In this document: positions 43,768 to 51,965 of the stretch, in pieces | Layout of the letters: every line of letters begins with the position of its first letter | Numbering within the stretch: the stretch's first letter is position 1 | Assembly: GCF_014196745.1 (NCBI RefSeq) | Contig: NZ_JACIEH010000003.1 | Span: 806,001 to 870,000, forward strand | DNA length: 64,000 nucleotides | From: Sphingomonas kyeonggiensis | GTDB taxonomy: Bacteria; Pseudomonadota; Alphaproteobacteria; Sphingomonadales; Sphingomonadaceae | Reading direction: 5' to 3' | Notes under the pieces: generated by a model | Seen by the model: the letters and a program-made list of their open reading frames with translations, nothing else | Databases searched by the model: none | Told to the model about the DNA's origin: nothing | Translations under genes and position numbers: made by a program

Positions 43768-45543
43768 CTTGCGCTGCCCCGTCTCGGAGATCAGTCCCTT
43801 GCGGTTCCAGCCCTGCTGATAGACCGGGTGCTGGCGGCGCGGGGAGCGGAAGTCCTTGAGGATCCAGGGGCTCAGTCCGCGCACGAACGGCACCTTCGCG
43901 GCCATCTCCAGCGTGCGGCGATAATATTCGGCCTGATATTCCTCGCTGAACTTGTGCGGAGCGGCGGCACCGTCGTGATAGCCGTAAAGCGCATCGGCAC
44001 CGAATTCGGAGAAGATCAGCGGCTTGGTCACCGGGCTGGCCCAGGTGAACGAGGGTAGTTCGGCGAGCGGGTCGTCCGAATACCAGCCATTATAGGTGTT
44101 GATCGCCATCACATCGAGGTCGTTCACCAGCGGATCGTCGATGCGCATCTCCTTGCCCTTGCGGGCGCTGAGCAGCGCGGCGGTGACGAGCCGGCTGTCG
44201 TCGAGCGCGCGGACATCGCCGATCAGCGTGCGCAGGAAGGCGTTGCGGGCATCGGATACCGGAGTCTCGTTGGCGACGCTCCACAGCACGATCGCGGCGC
44301 GGTTGCGGTCGCGGCGGATATTCTCCGCGATCATCCGGCGGGCGGTCGCCAGCGTTTCCGGATTGCCCCAGGCGACGCGCCAATAGACCGGCACCTCGCT
44401 CCACACGAGCAGGCCCATCTCGTCGGCGAGGCGGGTGGTGCCCTCGTCGTGCGGATAATGGGCGAGGCGCACGAAATTACCGTGCAGGCCCTGCTTGATC
44501 TCGGCGAACAGTGCGCGGGCGGCCGCGGGGCTCATCGCACGGACGGGATCCTTGCCCAGTTCCTCCTCGTGCATCGAGATGCCGCGCAGGAAGATCGACT
44601 TGCCGTTGAGCAGGATCCTGTCGCCCTGCACCTCGATCGTCCGGAAGCCGACCCGGTCGGCGAAATGATCCGCGCCGGCGGTGATCTGGACGTCATAGAG
44701 TGTCGGGTTCTCGGGCGACCAGCGCTTGAGCCCGCGCGGTGCCGGGAGGCTGGCGCTCCACTTGCCCTCGCCATCGGTGCGCCCCTCCAGCGCGCTGCCG
44801 AGCGCGGGGATGGCGAGGCGGATGGTGGCATTGGCGGCCTGCGGGCCGAGCAGCTGCGCCGACACCGCGATCCGCCCATCCTTGTCCAGCCGCACGAACG
44901 CGTCATCGACAAAGGTCTCGGGCACGGTGACCAGCCGGACCGAGCGGGTGATGCCGCCATAGGTCTCCCAGTCGGTGACCGGCGGCGGCACGTCGCTGTC
45001 GGTGCGGGCGGAGTCCACGCCCACGGTGATCTGGTTGCTGCCCGGGCGCAGCCTGTCGGTCACGTCGAAGGCGAAGGGTGTGAAGGCGCCGACATGCTTG
45101 CCGACCGGCTTGCCGTTGAGGAACACGCTGGCGGCATAGTCCGCGCTGCCGAAGCGGAGATAGACGCGCTTGCCCGGGCCGGTGGGGGTGTAGTCGAAGG
45201 TCCGCTGGTACCAGACCAGCCCCTGATAATAGCGCATCTCGGGCGCGTGGCCGATCCAGCTTCCCGGCAGATGGGTGATCGCCGAGCGCTGCATGTCGAA
45301 CTCGAACAGGGCGGTCGGGCGCTTCGCGGCCTCATCGGCCTGGATCCTGTCCTGGTACCGCGCGGTGCTCTCGCTCGGCGGGCCGCCATGGAAGCCAGCG
45401 ACGCCGTCGCGATAGGGATCGACCGACCAGTGCCACGCGCCGTCCAGGCTCTGGTTCTCGCGCAGATCGGCGGCGACCAGAGTCTGCGCCGAAGCGGCGA
45501 GGGGGGCCAGCAAAACCACCAGCGCGAGCCCGATCCGACGCAT
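43705..45543 (-). CDS. Glycoside hydrolase family 2 (beta-glucuronidase/galactosidase-like), secreted
   Basis: A 612-residue enzyme with a signal peptide (LALVVLLAPLAASAQ). An N-terminal sugar-binding beta-sandwich (about 25-210, WYQRTFDYTPTGPGKRVYLRFG), an Ig-like domain, and a TIM barrel (about 305-590) are in order. The acid/base is Glu426 in WSVANET, and the nucleophile Glu513 in IFSEFGAD. It most resembles beta-glucuronidases. A periplasmic location and action on polymer-derived oligosaccharides are likely. The 3' end overlaps the acyltransferase gene by 63 bases. Confidence 0.9.
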   Translation of the reverse strand: MRRIGLALVVLLAPLAASAQTLVAADLRENQSLDGAWHWSVDPYRDGVAGFHGGPPSESTARYQDRIQADEAAKRPTALFEFDMQRSAITHLPGSWIGHAPEMRYYQGLVWYQRTFDYTPTGPGKRVYLRFGSADYAASVFLNGKPVGKHVGAFTPFAFDVTDRLRPGSNQITVGVDSARTDSDVPPPVTDWETYGGITRSVRLVTVPETFVDDAFVRLDKDGRIAVSAQLLGPQAANATIRLAIPALGSALEGRTDGEGKWSASLPAPRGLKRWSPENPTLYDVQITAGADHFADRVGFRTIEVQGDRILLNGKSIFLRGISMHEEELGKDPVRAMSPAAARALFAEIKQGLHGNFVRLAHYPHDEGTTRLADEMGLLVWSEVPVYWRVAWGNPETLATARRMIAENIRRDRNRAAIVLWSVANETPVSDARNAFLRTLIGDVRALDDSRLVTAALLSARKGKEMRIDDPLVNDLDVMAINTYNGWYSDDPLAELPSFTWASPVTKPLIFSEFGADALYGYHDGAAAPHKFSEEYQAEYYRRTLEMAAKVPFVRGLSPWILKDFRSPRRQHPVYQQGWNRKGLISETGQRKLAFGVLAEEYRRRAERTGER

Positions 45544-45612
45544 AGTCTCTCCCTCTTCTGCCTTTGAGGGAAGCCTATCGCTTGTCAGGCCATTTGGCCA
45601 GACCGATGGAGT

Positions 45613-46725
45613 CTATTGCTCGCCATGCCCTTCCGCCAGATACGTATCCGAGCGCATCTCCATCAGGCGGCTGACGGTGCGGTCGAACTCGAAGCGGCCA
45701 TCTCCCGTCTCGTACAGGTCCTGCGGCTCGGCATCGGCGGCGGCGAGCAGCTTGACCTTGTGCTCGTAGAGCGCGTCGATCAGCGTCACGAAGCGCGCCG
45801 CCTCGTTGCGGTTCTCCGGCCCGAGCTTGGGGATGCCGACTAGGATGACGGTGTGGAAGCGCCTGGCAATGGCGAGATAGTCGGCCGCGCCGCGTGCCTC
45901 GCCGCACAGCCGCTTGAACGAGAAGACCGCGACGCCCTTCAGGCATTTGGGCACGTGCAGCTCGCGCCCGCCCTGCACGGGCAGCTCGCAGGTCGGCACG
46001 TGTGCGGCATCCTCGACCGGATAGTCGGTCAGGCGGAAGAAGGCGGCGGAGAGCTGCTTGGTGGCCTCCGGGCCGTTCGGCACCAGCCAGGTGTCCATCC
46101 GGCCCAGGCGATCGAGCCGGTAATCGGTCGGGCCGTTCAGCGTCAGCACGTCCATCTTCGCTTCGATCAATTCGATGAAGGGAATGAACAGCTGGCGGTT
46201 GAGCCCGTCCTTGTAGAGGTCGCGCGGGGGGCGGTTCGAGGTGGCGACCATCGTCAGGCCGTGGCCCATCATCTCGGTGAACAGCCGCGAGAGGATCATC
46301 GCGTCGGCAGGGTTGTTGACCACCATCTCGTCGAACGCGAGCAGGCGAACATCCTCGGCCATCGCGTCGGCGACCGCGACGACGGGATCGCGCGTGTCCT
46401 TCTTGCGCTCCTCGTTGAGGCGTTCGTGCACCTCGAGCATGAACTCGTGGAAATGGACGCGGCGCTTCCGGCGGATGTTCACGCTCTCGTAGAACAGGTC
46501 CATCAGCATCGACTTGCCCCGGCCGACGCTGCCCCAGATGTACAGCCCGCGCGGCGGCTCGGGCAGGCGGCCGAGCGCACGCCACAGGATCGAGCCCTTT
46601 CTGGGCACCGCCTCGAGCTCGCCGGCAAGACTGTTCAACCGCTCGGCTGCGGCGGCTTGTTCTGGATCGGGGCGCAGCTCGCCCGCTGCGACCAGCGCCT
46701 TGTAACGGTCGATAACGCTGGTCAT
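45613..46725 (-). CDS. zapE: Cell division ATPase ZapE (AFG1-like)
   Basis: A 370-residue P-loop ATPase. Walker A lies in GLYIWGSVGRGKSMLMDLFY, the Walker B-like segment is LLAFDEMVVNNPADAMIL, and sensor residues sit in MVATSNRPP. The HFHEFMLEVHERLN stretch is typical of the AFG1/ZapE family. ZapE acts at the Z ring and AFG1 homologues in mitochondrial quality control. Its ATG overlaps the TGA of the upstream thioesterase (ATGA). It is the third gene of a likely sdhB-thioesterase-zapE transcription unit. Confidence 0.92.
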   Translation of the reverse strand: MTSVIDRYKALVAAGELRPDPEQAAAAERLNSLAGELEAVPRKGSILWRALGRLPEPPRGLYIWGSVGRGKSMLMDLFYESVNIRRKRRVHFHEFMLEVHERLNEERKKDTRDPVVAVADAMAEDVRLLAFDEMVVNNPADAMILSRLFTEMMGHGLTMVATSNRPPRDLYKDGLNRQLFIPFIELIEAKMDVLTLNGPTDYRLDRLGRMDTWLVPNGPEATKQLSAAFFRLTDYPVEDAAHVPTCELPVQGGRELHVPKCLKGVAVFSFKRLCGEARGAADYLAIARRFHTVILVGIPKLGPENRNEAARFVTLIDALYEHKVKLLAAADAEPQDLYETGDGRFEFDRTVSRLMEMRSDTYLAEGHGEQ

Positions 46726-47195
46726 TGGGCCTCTTGCTTCGGCGGCGCCGAACTCTTGCGGATGGTGCCGAGGAAGCTGGCGACGGTCACGTCGCCCTGG
46801 CGGACCACGCCGCGCAGGAACAGCATGCGGCCGGTCTCGCGGAGCAGATCGACTTCGGCCTCGGTATCGGTGCCGATCGCGCCGCCGGCGATGAACTGGA
46901 TCGACATGTCGACCGTCGAGGCCGGGCCGGCCAGCACGCCAAGCCCGCGGGCGGCGGCGAACAGCGCCATGTCGATGAACCCGGCCAGCGCGCCGCCATG
47001 GATATGGTCGCGCAAATTGGAATGCTGGCGTTCGAAGCGGTGGCGGACCAGCGCGGTGCGGGCATCCACCGCCTTCACCGAAAGCGAGCCGATGAAGCTG
47101 TTGAACCGCCCCTGATCCAGAATCTGCCAGCGCTTCCAGCCTGGCAGGTCCGGATCGTCTTCGTAGAAGAAATGCTCGGGCGTTGGCTGACTCAC
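46722..47195 (-). CDS. PaaI-family hotdog thioesterase
   Basis: A 157-residue single-hotdog protein. The family helix and active region read RFERQHSNLRDHIHGGALAG, the HGG motif of acyl-CoA thioesterases, then STVDMSIQFIAGGAIGTDTEAEVDLLRETGRM. The start is GTG at 47195 (MSQPTPEHFFYEDD), five bases after the sdhB stop. The frame reads on into sdhB but that is another reading frame of a known gene. The acyl-CoA substrate is not known. It overlaps zapE by four bases. Confidence 0.85.
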   Translation of the reverse strand: MSQPTPEHFFYEDDPDLPGWKRWQILDQGRFNSFIGSLSVKAVDARTALVRHRFERQHSNLRDHIHGGALAGFIDMALFAAARGLGVLAGPASTVDMSIQFIAGGAIGTDTEAEVDLLRETGRMLFLRGVVRQGDVTVASFLGTIRKSSAPPKQEAQ

Positions 47196-47200
47196 GGGGA

Positions 47201-47986
47201 TCAGATGGTGCGCTCGGCTTCCATCTTCTTGATCTCGGCGATCGCCTTGCCCGGGTTCAGGCCCTTCGGGCACACGTTCGAGCAGTTCATGATCGTGTGG
47301 CAGCGATAGAGGCGGAACGGGTCCTCGAGATTGTCGAGGCGCTCGCCGGTCATCTCGTCGCGCGAATCGGCCAGCCAGCGATAGGCCTGGAGCAGGATCG
47401 CCGGGCCGAGGAACTTGTCGCTGTTCCACCAGTAGCTCGGGCACGAAGTCGAGCAGCAGGCGCACAGGATGCACTCGTACAGGCCGTCGAGCTTCTCGCG
47501 CTGTTCCGGCGACTGGAGGCGCTCCTTGCCCGAGGGCGTCGTGGAGACGGTCTGCAACCACGGCTTGATCGAGGCGTACTGCGCATAGAAGTGGGTGAAG
47601 TCGGGGACCAGATCCTTGATCACGTCCATGTGCGGCAGCGGGGTGATGCGGATGTCACCCTTGATGTCTTCGATCGCGGTGGTGCAGGCGAGGCCGTTGC
47701 GGCCGTCCATGTTCATCGAGCACGAGCCGCAGATGCCTTCGCGGCACGAGCGGCGGAAGGTGAGCGAGCTGTCCTGCTCCGACTTGATCTTGATCAGCGC
47801 GTCGAGGACCATCGGGCCGCATTCGTCGAGGTCGATCTCGAAATTGTCGTAGCGCGGATTCTCGCCCGAATCCGGATCGTAGCGATAGATCTTGAACTTC
47901 TTGACGTTCTTCGCGCCCGGGGCCGCCTTGTGCTCCTTGCCCTTGGTGGAGATGCGGCTGTTCTTGGGAAGGCGGAATTCGGCCAT
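47201..47986 (-). CDS. sdhB: Succinate dehydrogenase iron-sulfur subunit
   Basis: A 261-residue subunit with three Fe-S centres. The 2Fe-2S site is SCREGICGSCSMNMDGRNGLAC; the 4Fe-4S and 3Fe-4S sites lie in ECILCACCSTSCPSYWWN and CHTIMNCSNVCPKGLNPG. It passes electrons from SdhA to the membrane anchor. The ATG at 47986 (MAEFRLPKN) with AAGGAA is chosen over the 48040 extension. It is more than 3.9 kb away from sdhCDA, separated by protease-like genes, and is followed by a thioesterase. Confidence 0.97.
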   Translation of the reverse strand: MAEFRLPKNSRISTKGKEHKAAPGAKNVKKFKIYRYDPDSGENPRYDNFEIDLDECGPMVLDALIKIKSEQDSSLTFRRSCREGICGSCSMNMDGRNGLACTTAIEDIKGDIRITPLPHMDVIKDLVPDFTHFYAQYASIKPWLQTVSTTPSGKERLQSPEQREKLDGLYECILCACCSTSCPSYWWNSDKFLGPAILLQAYRWLADSRDEMTGERLDNLEDPFRLYRCHTIMNCSNVCPKGLNPGKAIAEIKKMEAERTI

Positions 47987-48044
47987 CGAGGGGTTCCTTA
48001 TGCTTGGGCGCGCGATAGCCAATCGCGCCGCACGGCTCAACCTC

Positions 48045-48917
48045 TCAGATGATATCGTGGACGAGGCCGAGCGAACGTGCCTCCTCGGCCTCGATGTACC
48101 AACCCGCGGTGGCGCGTGCGGCGACGTCCTCGAAGCGGAGGTTCGAACCGGCGATGATCTCGCGGAAGCCCTGTTGCTCGATGCGCGCGGCCTCCTCGAT
48201 CTCGCCCAGCCGGGCCCTGAGGCTGGCGGCCTGTGCCTCGAGCGTGCCCGAAAGCGCGATGCTCGCCTGGCTCTGTCGTGCCTGGAGCATCAGCCTTGTG
48301 CCGCGCGTGAGGAAACGCCGGTCGGCAGGGAAGGCAGCCATGAATGTCGCACCCACCGCATCGACCGCTACCTTGCCGAGGAACAGGGTTTCGCGCCCCG
48401 AATAGTCGCGCAGCAGCCTTATCTCGTCGCCCATCAGCCGCGCGACCTCGGGATCGCCGCCCGGCGTGGAAAGTGAGACGACCAGCGCGCCCTCACGCGG
48501 GGCGGCGGCGAGCTGCGCGCGGAAGCTGGCGTACATCGCCTGGTCGACCGGGCCCGCCAGCGCGACATGCGGCCGGGCGAGCATTGGGTAGCGCGTCGCC
48601 TCGCCGCCATCATCGGGCAGCGGTTCTGGATAGGGGTCTGCCGGCGGGGCGGCGACCGGCGCGATCGCCTCCGGTTCCGGCGCCCGGGGCAGCGCCGGTG
48701 CTGCGGCGCGGGGCGTCGGCGCCCGCCGCTGTGCCTCGCGCCGCTCGATCCAGCGGCGCACCAGGAACGCGAAGCCGAAGGTGATCAGTAGGCCGAGCCC
48801 GACCTGGAGCAGCCGATTGCGGAAGCCGCCGGGAAGCGCCTTCTGGATGGCGGCGGGGATCTGGTGTTCCAGATCGCCCGGGATCAGCCGCTCCAGCAGG
48901 GTTTCCTGGCTGGCCAT
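48045..48917 (-). CDS. Membrane-anchored ClpP-fold protein with degenerate catalytic triad
   Basis: A 290-residue protein: N-terminal 33 residues, one transmembrane helix (about 35-53), a Pro/Ala-rich linker (about 64-105), and a ClpP/crotonase-like domain (about 115-290). The segment SLSTPGGDPEVARLMGDEIRL aligns with ClpP. By alignment by eye, catalytic Ser falls on Ala187 (VDAVGATFMAAF), His on Gln212 (RLMLQARQ), and Asp on Gly272. It is therefore predicted to be inactive as a peptidase. Arginines after the helix suggest a cytoplasmic domain. It lies one base downstream of a C13 peptidase gene. Confidence 0.7.
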   Translation of the reverse strand: MASQETLLERLIPGDLEHQIPAAIQKALPGGFRNRLLQVGLGLLITFGFAFLVRRWIERREAQRRAPTPRAAAPALPRAPEPEAIAPVAAPPADPYPEPLPDDGGEATRYPMLARPHVALAGPVDQAMYASFRAQLAAAPREGALVVSLSTPGGDPEVARLMGDEIRLLRDYSGRETLFLGKVAVDAVGATFMAAFPADRRFLTRGTRLMLQARQSQASIALSGTLEAQAASLRARLGEIEEAARIEQQGFREIIAGSNLRFEDVAARATAGWYIEAEEARSLGLVHDII

Positions 48918-48918
48918 G

Positions 48919-49893
48919 TCATCCGCCGCGCTTGAGCGCGTCGGTCGCGGGGCGGCCGACGGGCGGGGTGTCGGTCTTGGGCATGCGCGCCTCGAGCGGG
49001 GCGAGCCAGGTCGCCACGTCGGCGCCGATCGTCACCTGCGGGTTGGACGGGGTGACGTGGGCCGCGCTCTCCCAGTCGTTGATCAGCATCCGCGCCTCGT
49101 CCGAGGCCTTTTCCAGCGGCTGGCTCTTGCGCAGCGCATGGTTGATCATCGCGTCGCCGAAGAAGGTCCAGTCATTGTCCGCCTGGCAGCCGAACGAAGT
49201 GCGGTCGGACGAGGCGGCAGTGAACAGCGCCGTATTGGGGCCGGCGAGCGGGCCGACGAAGATGCCCGAATAACAGGCCGACAGGATCAGCACCCGGTTC
49301 TTGATGCCCAGTTCGTCGAGCAGCGTCTCGAGCCGCTTGGGGCTCAATATGCCATAGCCCTCGTCGCCGTCATGATAGGCGATGCCGACCTGGGCGCCGT
49401 GGCTGGTGGTGTAGAGGACGAGGACATCCTGCTCCTTGTCCATCACCTCGGCGACGCGGGCGAGGGCGAGGGTCAGGCTGGTCAGGCTGCCATTGGGCAG
49501 CTCGCTGGGCAGGGTGCCGGCGCTGCCGGCGAGGACGATCGTGCGCCCCGCGGCATCGAAACGGCGCGACAGCACCTTGCCTGCCTCGCGCGCCTCGCGC
49601 CCGAACACCGGATCGCTGTCGAGCGCGATCGAGACGACATAGGCGTCGACCATGGCCTTGCGCTGCGGCTGGAGGCTGTTGAGCACGATGTTGAGCTTGC
49701 GGGTATCGGCGAGCATCGTCCGGGCCGAACGGCCGCGCTGCAGTTCGGGGCCGGGATCGAGCCCTTCGATGCCTTCGGGGCCGGAGACCATCCCCGGCCA
49801 GCCCGCCTGATGCTCCGGCGCCTTGTACTGGGCGGCGGCGGGTGAGACGGCAAGCGCGGCAGCCGCCGCAAGCATGGCGAACGCGATACGCAT
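48919..49893 (-). CDS. C13 family (legumain-like) cysteine peptidase, exported
   Basis: A 324-residue protein with a signal peptide (AFAMLAAAAALAVSPAAAQ). The caspase-like fold shows the catalytic His165 in YTTSHGAQ and Cys207 in ILSACYSGIF, the C13 dyad. Plant legumains cleave after Asn; bacterial members are largely uncharacterised. The exported location would place it in the periplasm. It is one base upstream of the ClpP-like gene, so they are one transcription unit. The gap to the next upstream gene is 112 bases. Confidence 0.85.
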   Translation of the reverse strand: MRIAFAMLAAAAALAVSPAAAQYKAPEHQAGWPGMVSGPEGIEGLDPGPELQRGRSARTMLADTRKLNIVLNSLQPQRKAMVDAYVVSIALDSDPVFGREAREAGKVLSRRFDAAGRTIVLAGSAGTLPSELPNGSLTSLTLALARVAEVMDKEQDVLVLYTTSHGAQVGIAYHDGDEGYGILSPKRLETLLDELGIKNRVLILSACYSGIFVGPLAGPNTALFTAASSDRTSFGCQADNDWTFFGDAMINHALRKSQPLEKASDEARMLINDWESAAHVTPSNPQVTIGADVATWLAPLEARMPKTDTPPVGRPATDALKRGG

Positions 49894-50005
49894 GGGCAGG
49901 CTCAGAACCCCCGATTAGTTAACGCCTCACTCTCGCGGGTGCGCGAATGGTGTCAAGCGCGGACGGCGTGCCCGTCCCGAAGCTGCACTTGGGGATCGCC
50001 GCGCC

Positions 50006-50557
50006 TCAATGCCAGACCGCGGAAAGCGGATAGAGCAGGATGAGCCAGATCAGACAGCCGATCACGATGCGGCGTTCGCGCACCAGGATCGCGAGCAGCG
50101 AGACCGGGAAGAACGACCAGGTGCACACCAATAGCCTGGCGGTGAGCATGCCCTGCGAGCCGATCAGCCCGACGGTCGTCGCCATCAGCGCCAGGTTGCA
50201 CAGCAGGACGGCGCCCATCACCTTGCGATAGTGCCGGTCGAAATAGGCGTTGAGATCGCCCCATTCCTCGAAATCGTCGGGGAAGATCAGCGAGGCGGCT
50301 ACATAATAGATGGCGGTCACCAGGAAGCCGCAGAACATCACCGGCCAGTTGAGCGGCAGCATGTCGCGCAATGCCCAGCCATACATCCAGAAGCTGACGA
50401 CGTCGCAGGAGACGAAGACGCCGAGCAGAGTGGTCGCCCAGCCGATCCGCACCCTGTGGCTGGCCTTGAGCGCGCGGGAGAGGCCGCCCAGCCCCTCGGC
50501 CAAGGCAAGGCCGAGCAGCAGTCCGAAGAACGAAAAGATGAATTCGAACGCGCTCAT
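50006..50557 (-). CDS. Hypothetical inner-membrane protein, 183 aa
   Basis: I do not recognise a family. Five hydrophobic helices are apparent (about 5-25, 42-60, 68-90, 115-133, 145-180), beginning MSAFEFIFSFFGLLLGLALAEG. An acidic loop (PDDFEEWGDLNAYFDRHY) lies between helices three and four. It is divergent from the BlaI-type repressor gene, and both operator-like sites lie between the two starts, so it may be co-regulated. It lies upstream of the C13 peptidase on the same strand. Confidence 0.62.
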   Translation of the reverse strand: MSAFEFIFSFFGLLLGLALAEGLGGLSRALKASHRVRIGWATTLLGVFVSCDVVSFWMYGWALRDMLPLNWPVMFCGFLVTAIYYVAASLIFPDDFEEWGDLNAYFDRHYRKVMGAVLLCNLALMATTVGLIGSQGMLTARLLVCTWSFFPVSLLAILVRERRIVIGCLIWLILLYPLSAVWH

Positions 50558-50607
50558 GTGGTGCCCCCTGTCCGAAGCAGTCGCGTGGAGAGGCGGCGGA
50601 TGTCAAG

Positions 50608-50625
50608 CTACGAAGCATTACGTTG
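50608..50625. promoter_or_regulatory. Operator-like site 1 upstream of the BlaI-type gene
   Basis: CTACG, eight bases, CGTTG. It is a near copy of site 2 (15 of 18 positions match), with centres 23 bases apart, about two DNA turns. It is closer to the divergent membrane-protein start. Confidence 0.5.
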
Positions 50626-50630
50626 ACTCT

Positions 50631-50648
50631 CTACGAAGAGTTACGTAG
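50631..50648. promoter_or_regulatory. Operator-like site 2 upstream of the BlaI-type gene
   Basis: CTACG-aagagtta-CGTAG, a perfect 5-base inverted arm pair in front of the repressor ATG (50659). With site 1 it forms a tandem array typical of BlaI/MecI binding regions, although the sequence differs from the staphylococcal TACA/TGTA consensus. Autorepression is inferred. Confidence 0.58.
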
Positions 50649-50658
50649 ATGCGGGGAT

Positions 50659-51069
50659 ATGAAGCGTATCTCGACCTATCCCGACCGCGAGATCCCGTTG
50701 CCGACGGAAGCCGAGCTCGAGGTGCTGGGGGTGATCTGGGAGCAGGGCCGGGGCACGGTCGGCAGCGTCCATTTCGTGCTGAACGAGCAGCGCGCGCGGG
50801 GCTACACCACCGTGCTCAAGCTGATGCAGATCATGCTCGCCAAGGGGCTGTTGTCACGGCTCGATAAGGAGCGGACGCATTTCTACCTGCCCATCGTGAC
50901 CGAGGCGGAGACGCGGGCGGCCTATGTGCTGGAAATCTCCGCCAGGCTGTTCTCGGGATCGCTGTTCGCGCTGGCCTCGTTCGCGCTCGGGATGACGCCG
51001 GCGGACGAGGATGTCGACGAGATCCGGGCGGCGATCGACGCGCACGATCGGCCGGCGGGTCGCCAATAG
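50659..51069 (+). CDS. BlaI/MecI/CopY-family transcriptional repressor
   Basis: A 136-residue winged-helix repressor. The N-terminal domain (about 12-85) shows EAELEVLGVIWEQGRGTVGSVH, then GYTTVLKLMQIMLAKGLLSR and HFYLPIVTEAETR, the family pattern. The C-terminal helical part dimerises. In the known systems the sensor protease BlaR1 (M56 family) inactivates it. No BlaR1 is here; the next gene encodes an aspartic protease. The start at 50659 follows GCGGGG; upstream in-frame start codons overlap operator sites and are rejected. Confidence 0.85.
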   Translation: MKRISTYPDREIPLPTEAELEVLGVIWEQGRGTVGSVHFVLNEQRARGYTTVLKLMQIMLAKGLLSRLDKERTHFYLPIVTEAETRAAYVLEISARLFSGSLFALASFALGMTPADEDVDEIRAAIDAHDRPAGRQ

Positions 51070-51080
51070 GGGGAAGATGC

Positions 51081-51908
51081 ATGCGGATGGTGGCGATGCT
51101 GGGCATGCTGCTCGGCGGGATTTCGGCTGCGCCGGCGGCGCGGGATGGCGACGCGATTTCGCTGCGGCTCCACCAGGGCAAGCAGTTCACCGTGGAGGCG
51201 GTGGTGGCGGGCAAGCCGCGCAACTTCCTGTTCGATACCGGCGAAGGCGTGACCATGATCAGCCCGGCGCTGGCAAAGGAACTGGGCTGTGAGCCCTGGG
51301 GCAACATCACCGCATTCCGCATGCTCGGCGAGCGGCTCGACCTCAAGCGCTGCGACGATGTCGCGTTCGGGATCGGGGCCGGCCGCTACACGGTGCCGTC
51401 GGTGATCGTCCACGACCTGGCCGAGATCAATGGCAAGGACGAGCCGCCACTCGATGGCGCGGTCGGGCTCGACCTGTTCGACGGCCGCACGATCACGATC
51501 CAGTTCGCCGAACGGCGGGTGATCGTCGAGACGGCCGACTCGGCGAAGCGCCGCATCCGGGGCGCCACCGAAGTGCCCATGCGGCTCTCGCGGCCCGAAG
51601 GCCTCGGGCTCGACGTCAATCTGGGCGTGACCACGGCCAGGGGGCTTTCCTGGATGGAGCTGGATACGGCCAATGCCGGCCCGACGATCTTCGTGTCGCA
51701 GTGGATGGCGCCGCTGTTCGCCCTGAACCCGGCGACGCGTGAGCCGCAGGACGTGACGATCCGGCTGGGCGGCATGACCCTGGCGACCCGGGCGCGCGTG
51801 TTCCCCGACATGATCTTCGACGGCAATATCGGCATGCAGCTGGCCAGGGACCACAGCATCACGCTCGACCTGAAGAACGGGCGGGCCTGGGTGCAGTCGG
51901 CGCAATAG
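51081..51908 (+). CDS. Secreted two-lobed retropepsin-like aspartic protease
   Basis: A 275-residue protein with a signal-like N-terminus (MRMVAMLGMLLGGISAAPA). Two aspartic protease signatures are visible: FLFDTGEGVTMIS (about 49-61) and MELDTANAGPTIFVS (about 192-206), so the chain likely folds as a pseudo-dimer with one Asp per lobe. The second site has Ala where Gly is usual. Pepsin-like and retropepsin-like bacterial proteases of this kind are poorly studied. It is 11 bases after the BlaI-type repressor, with GGGGGAAG before its ATG. Confidence 0.78.
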   Translation: MRMVAMLGMLLGGISAAPAARDGDAISLRLHQGKQFTVEAVVAGKPRNFLFDTGEGVTMISPALAKELGCEPWGNITAFRMLGERLDLKRCDDVAFGIGAGRYTVPSVIVHDLAEINGKDEPPLDGAVGLDLFDGRTITIQFAERRVIVETADSAKRRIRGATEVPMRLSRPEGLGLDVNLGVTTARGLSWMELDTANAGPTIFVSQWMAPLFALNPATREPQDVTIRLGGMTLATRARVFPDMIFDGNIGMQLARDHSITLDLKNGRAWVQSAQ

Positions 51909-51909
51909 A

Positions 51910-51944
51910 AAAGGGCCCGCTCGCACCTGGCGAACGGGCCCTTT
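51910..51944. terminator. Bidirectional terminator between the aspartic protease and sdhA
   Basis: AAAGGGCCCG and CGGGCCCTTT form a perfect 10-base stem. A small inner stem (TCGC/GCGA) sits in the 15-base loop. A/T tracts flank both sides, so it could end both convergent genes. Confidence 0.8.
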
Positions 51945-51965
51945 CCGGAACCTGCTATCGAAGGA

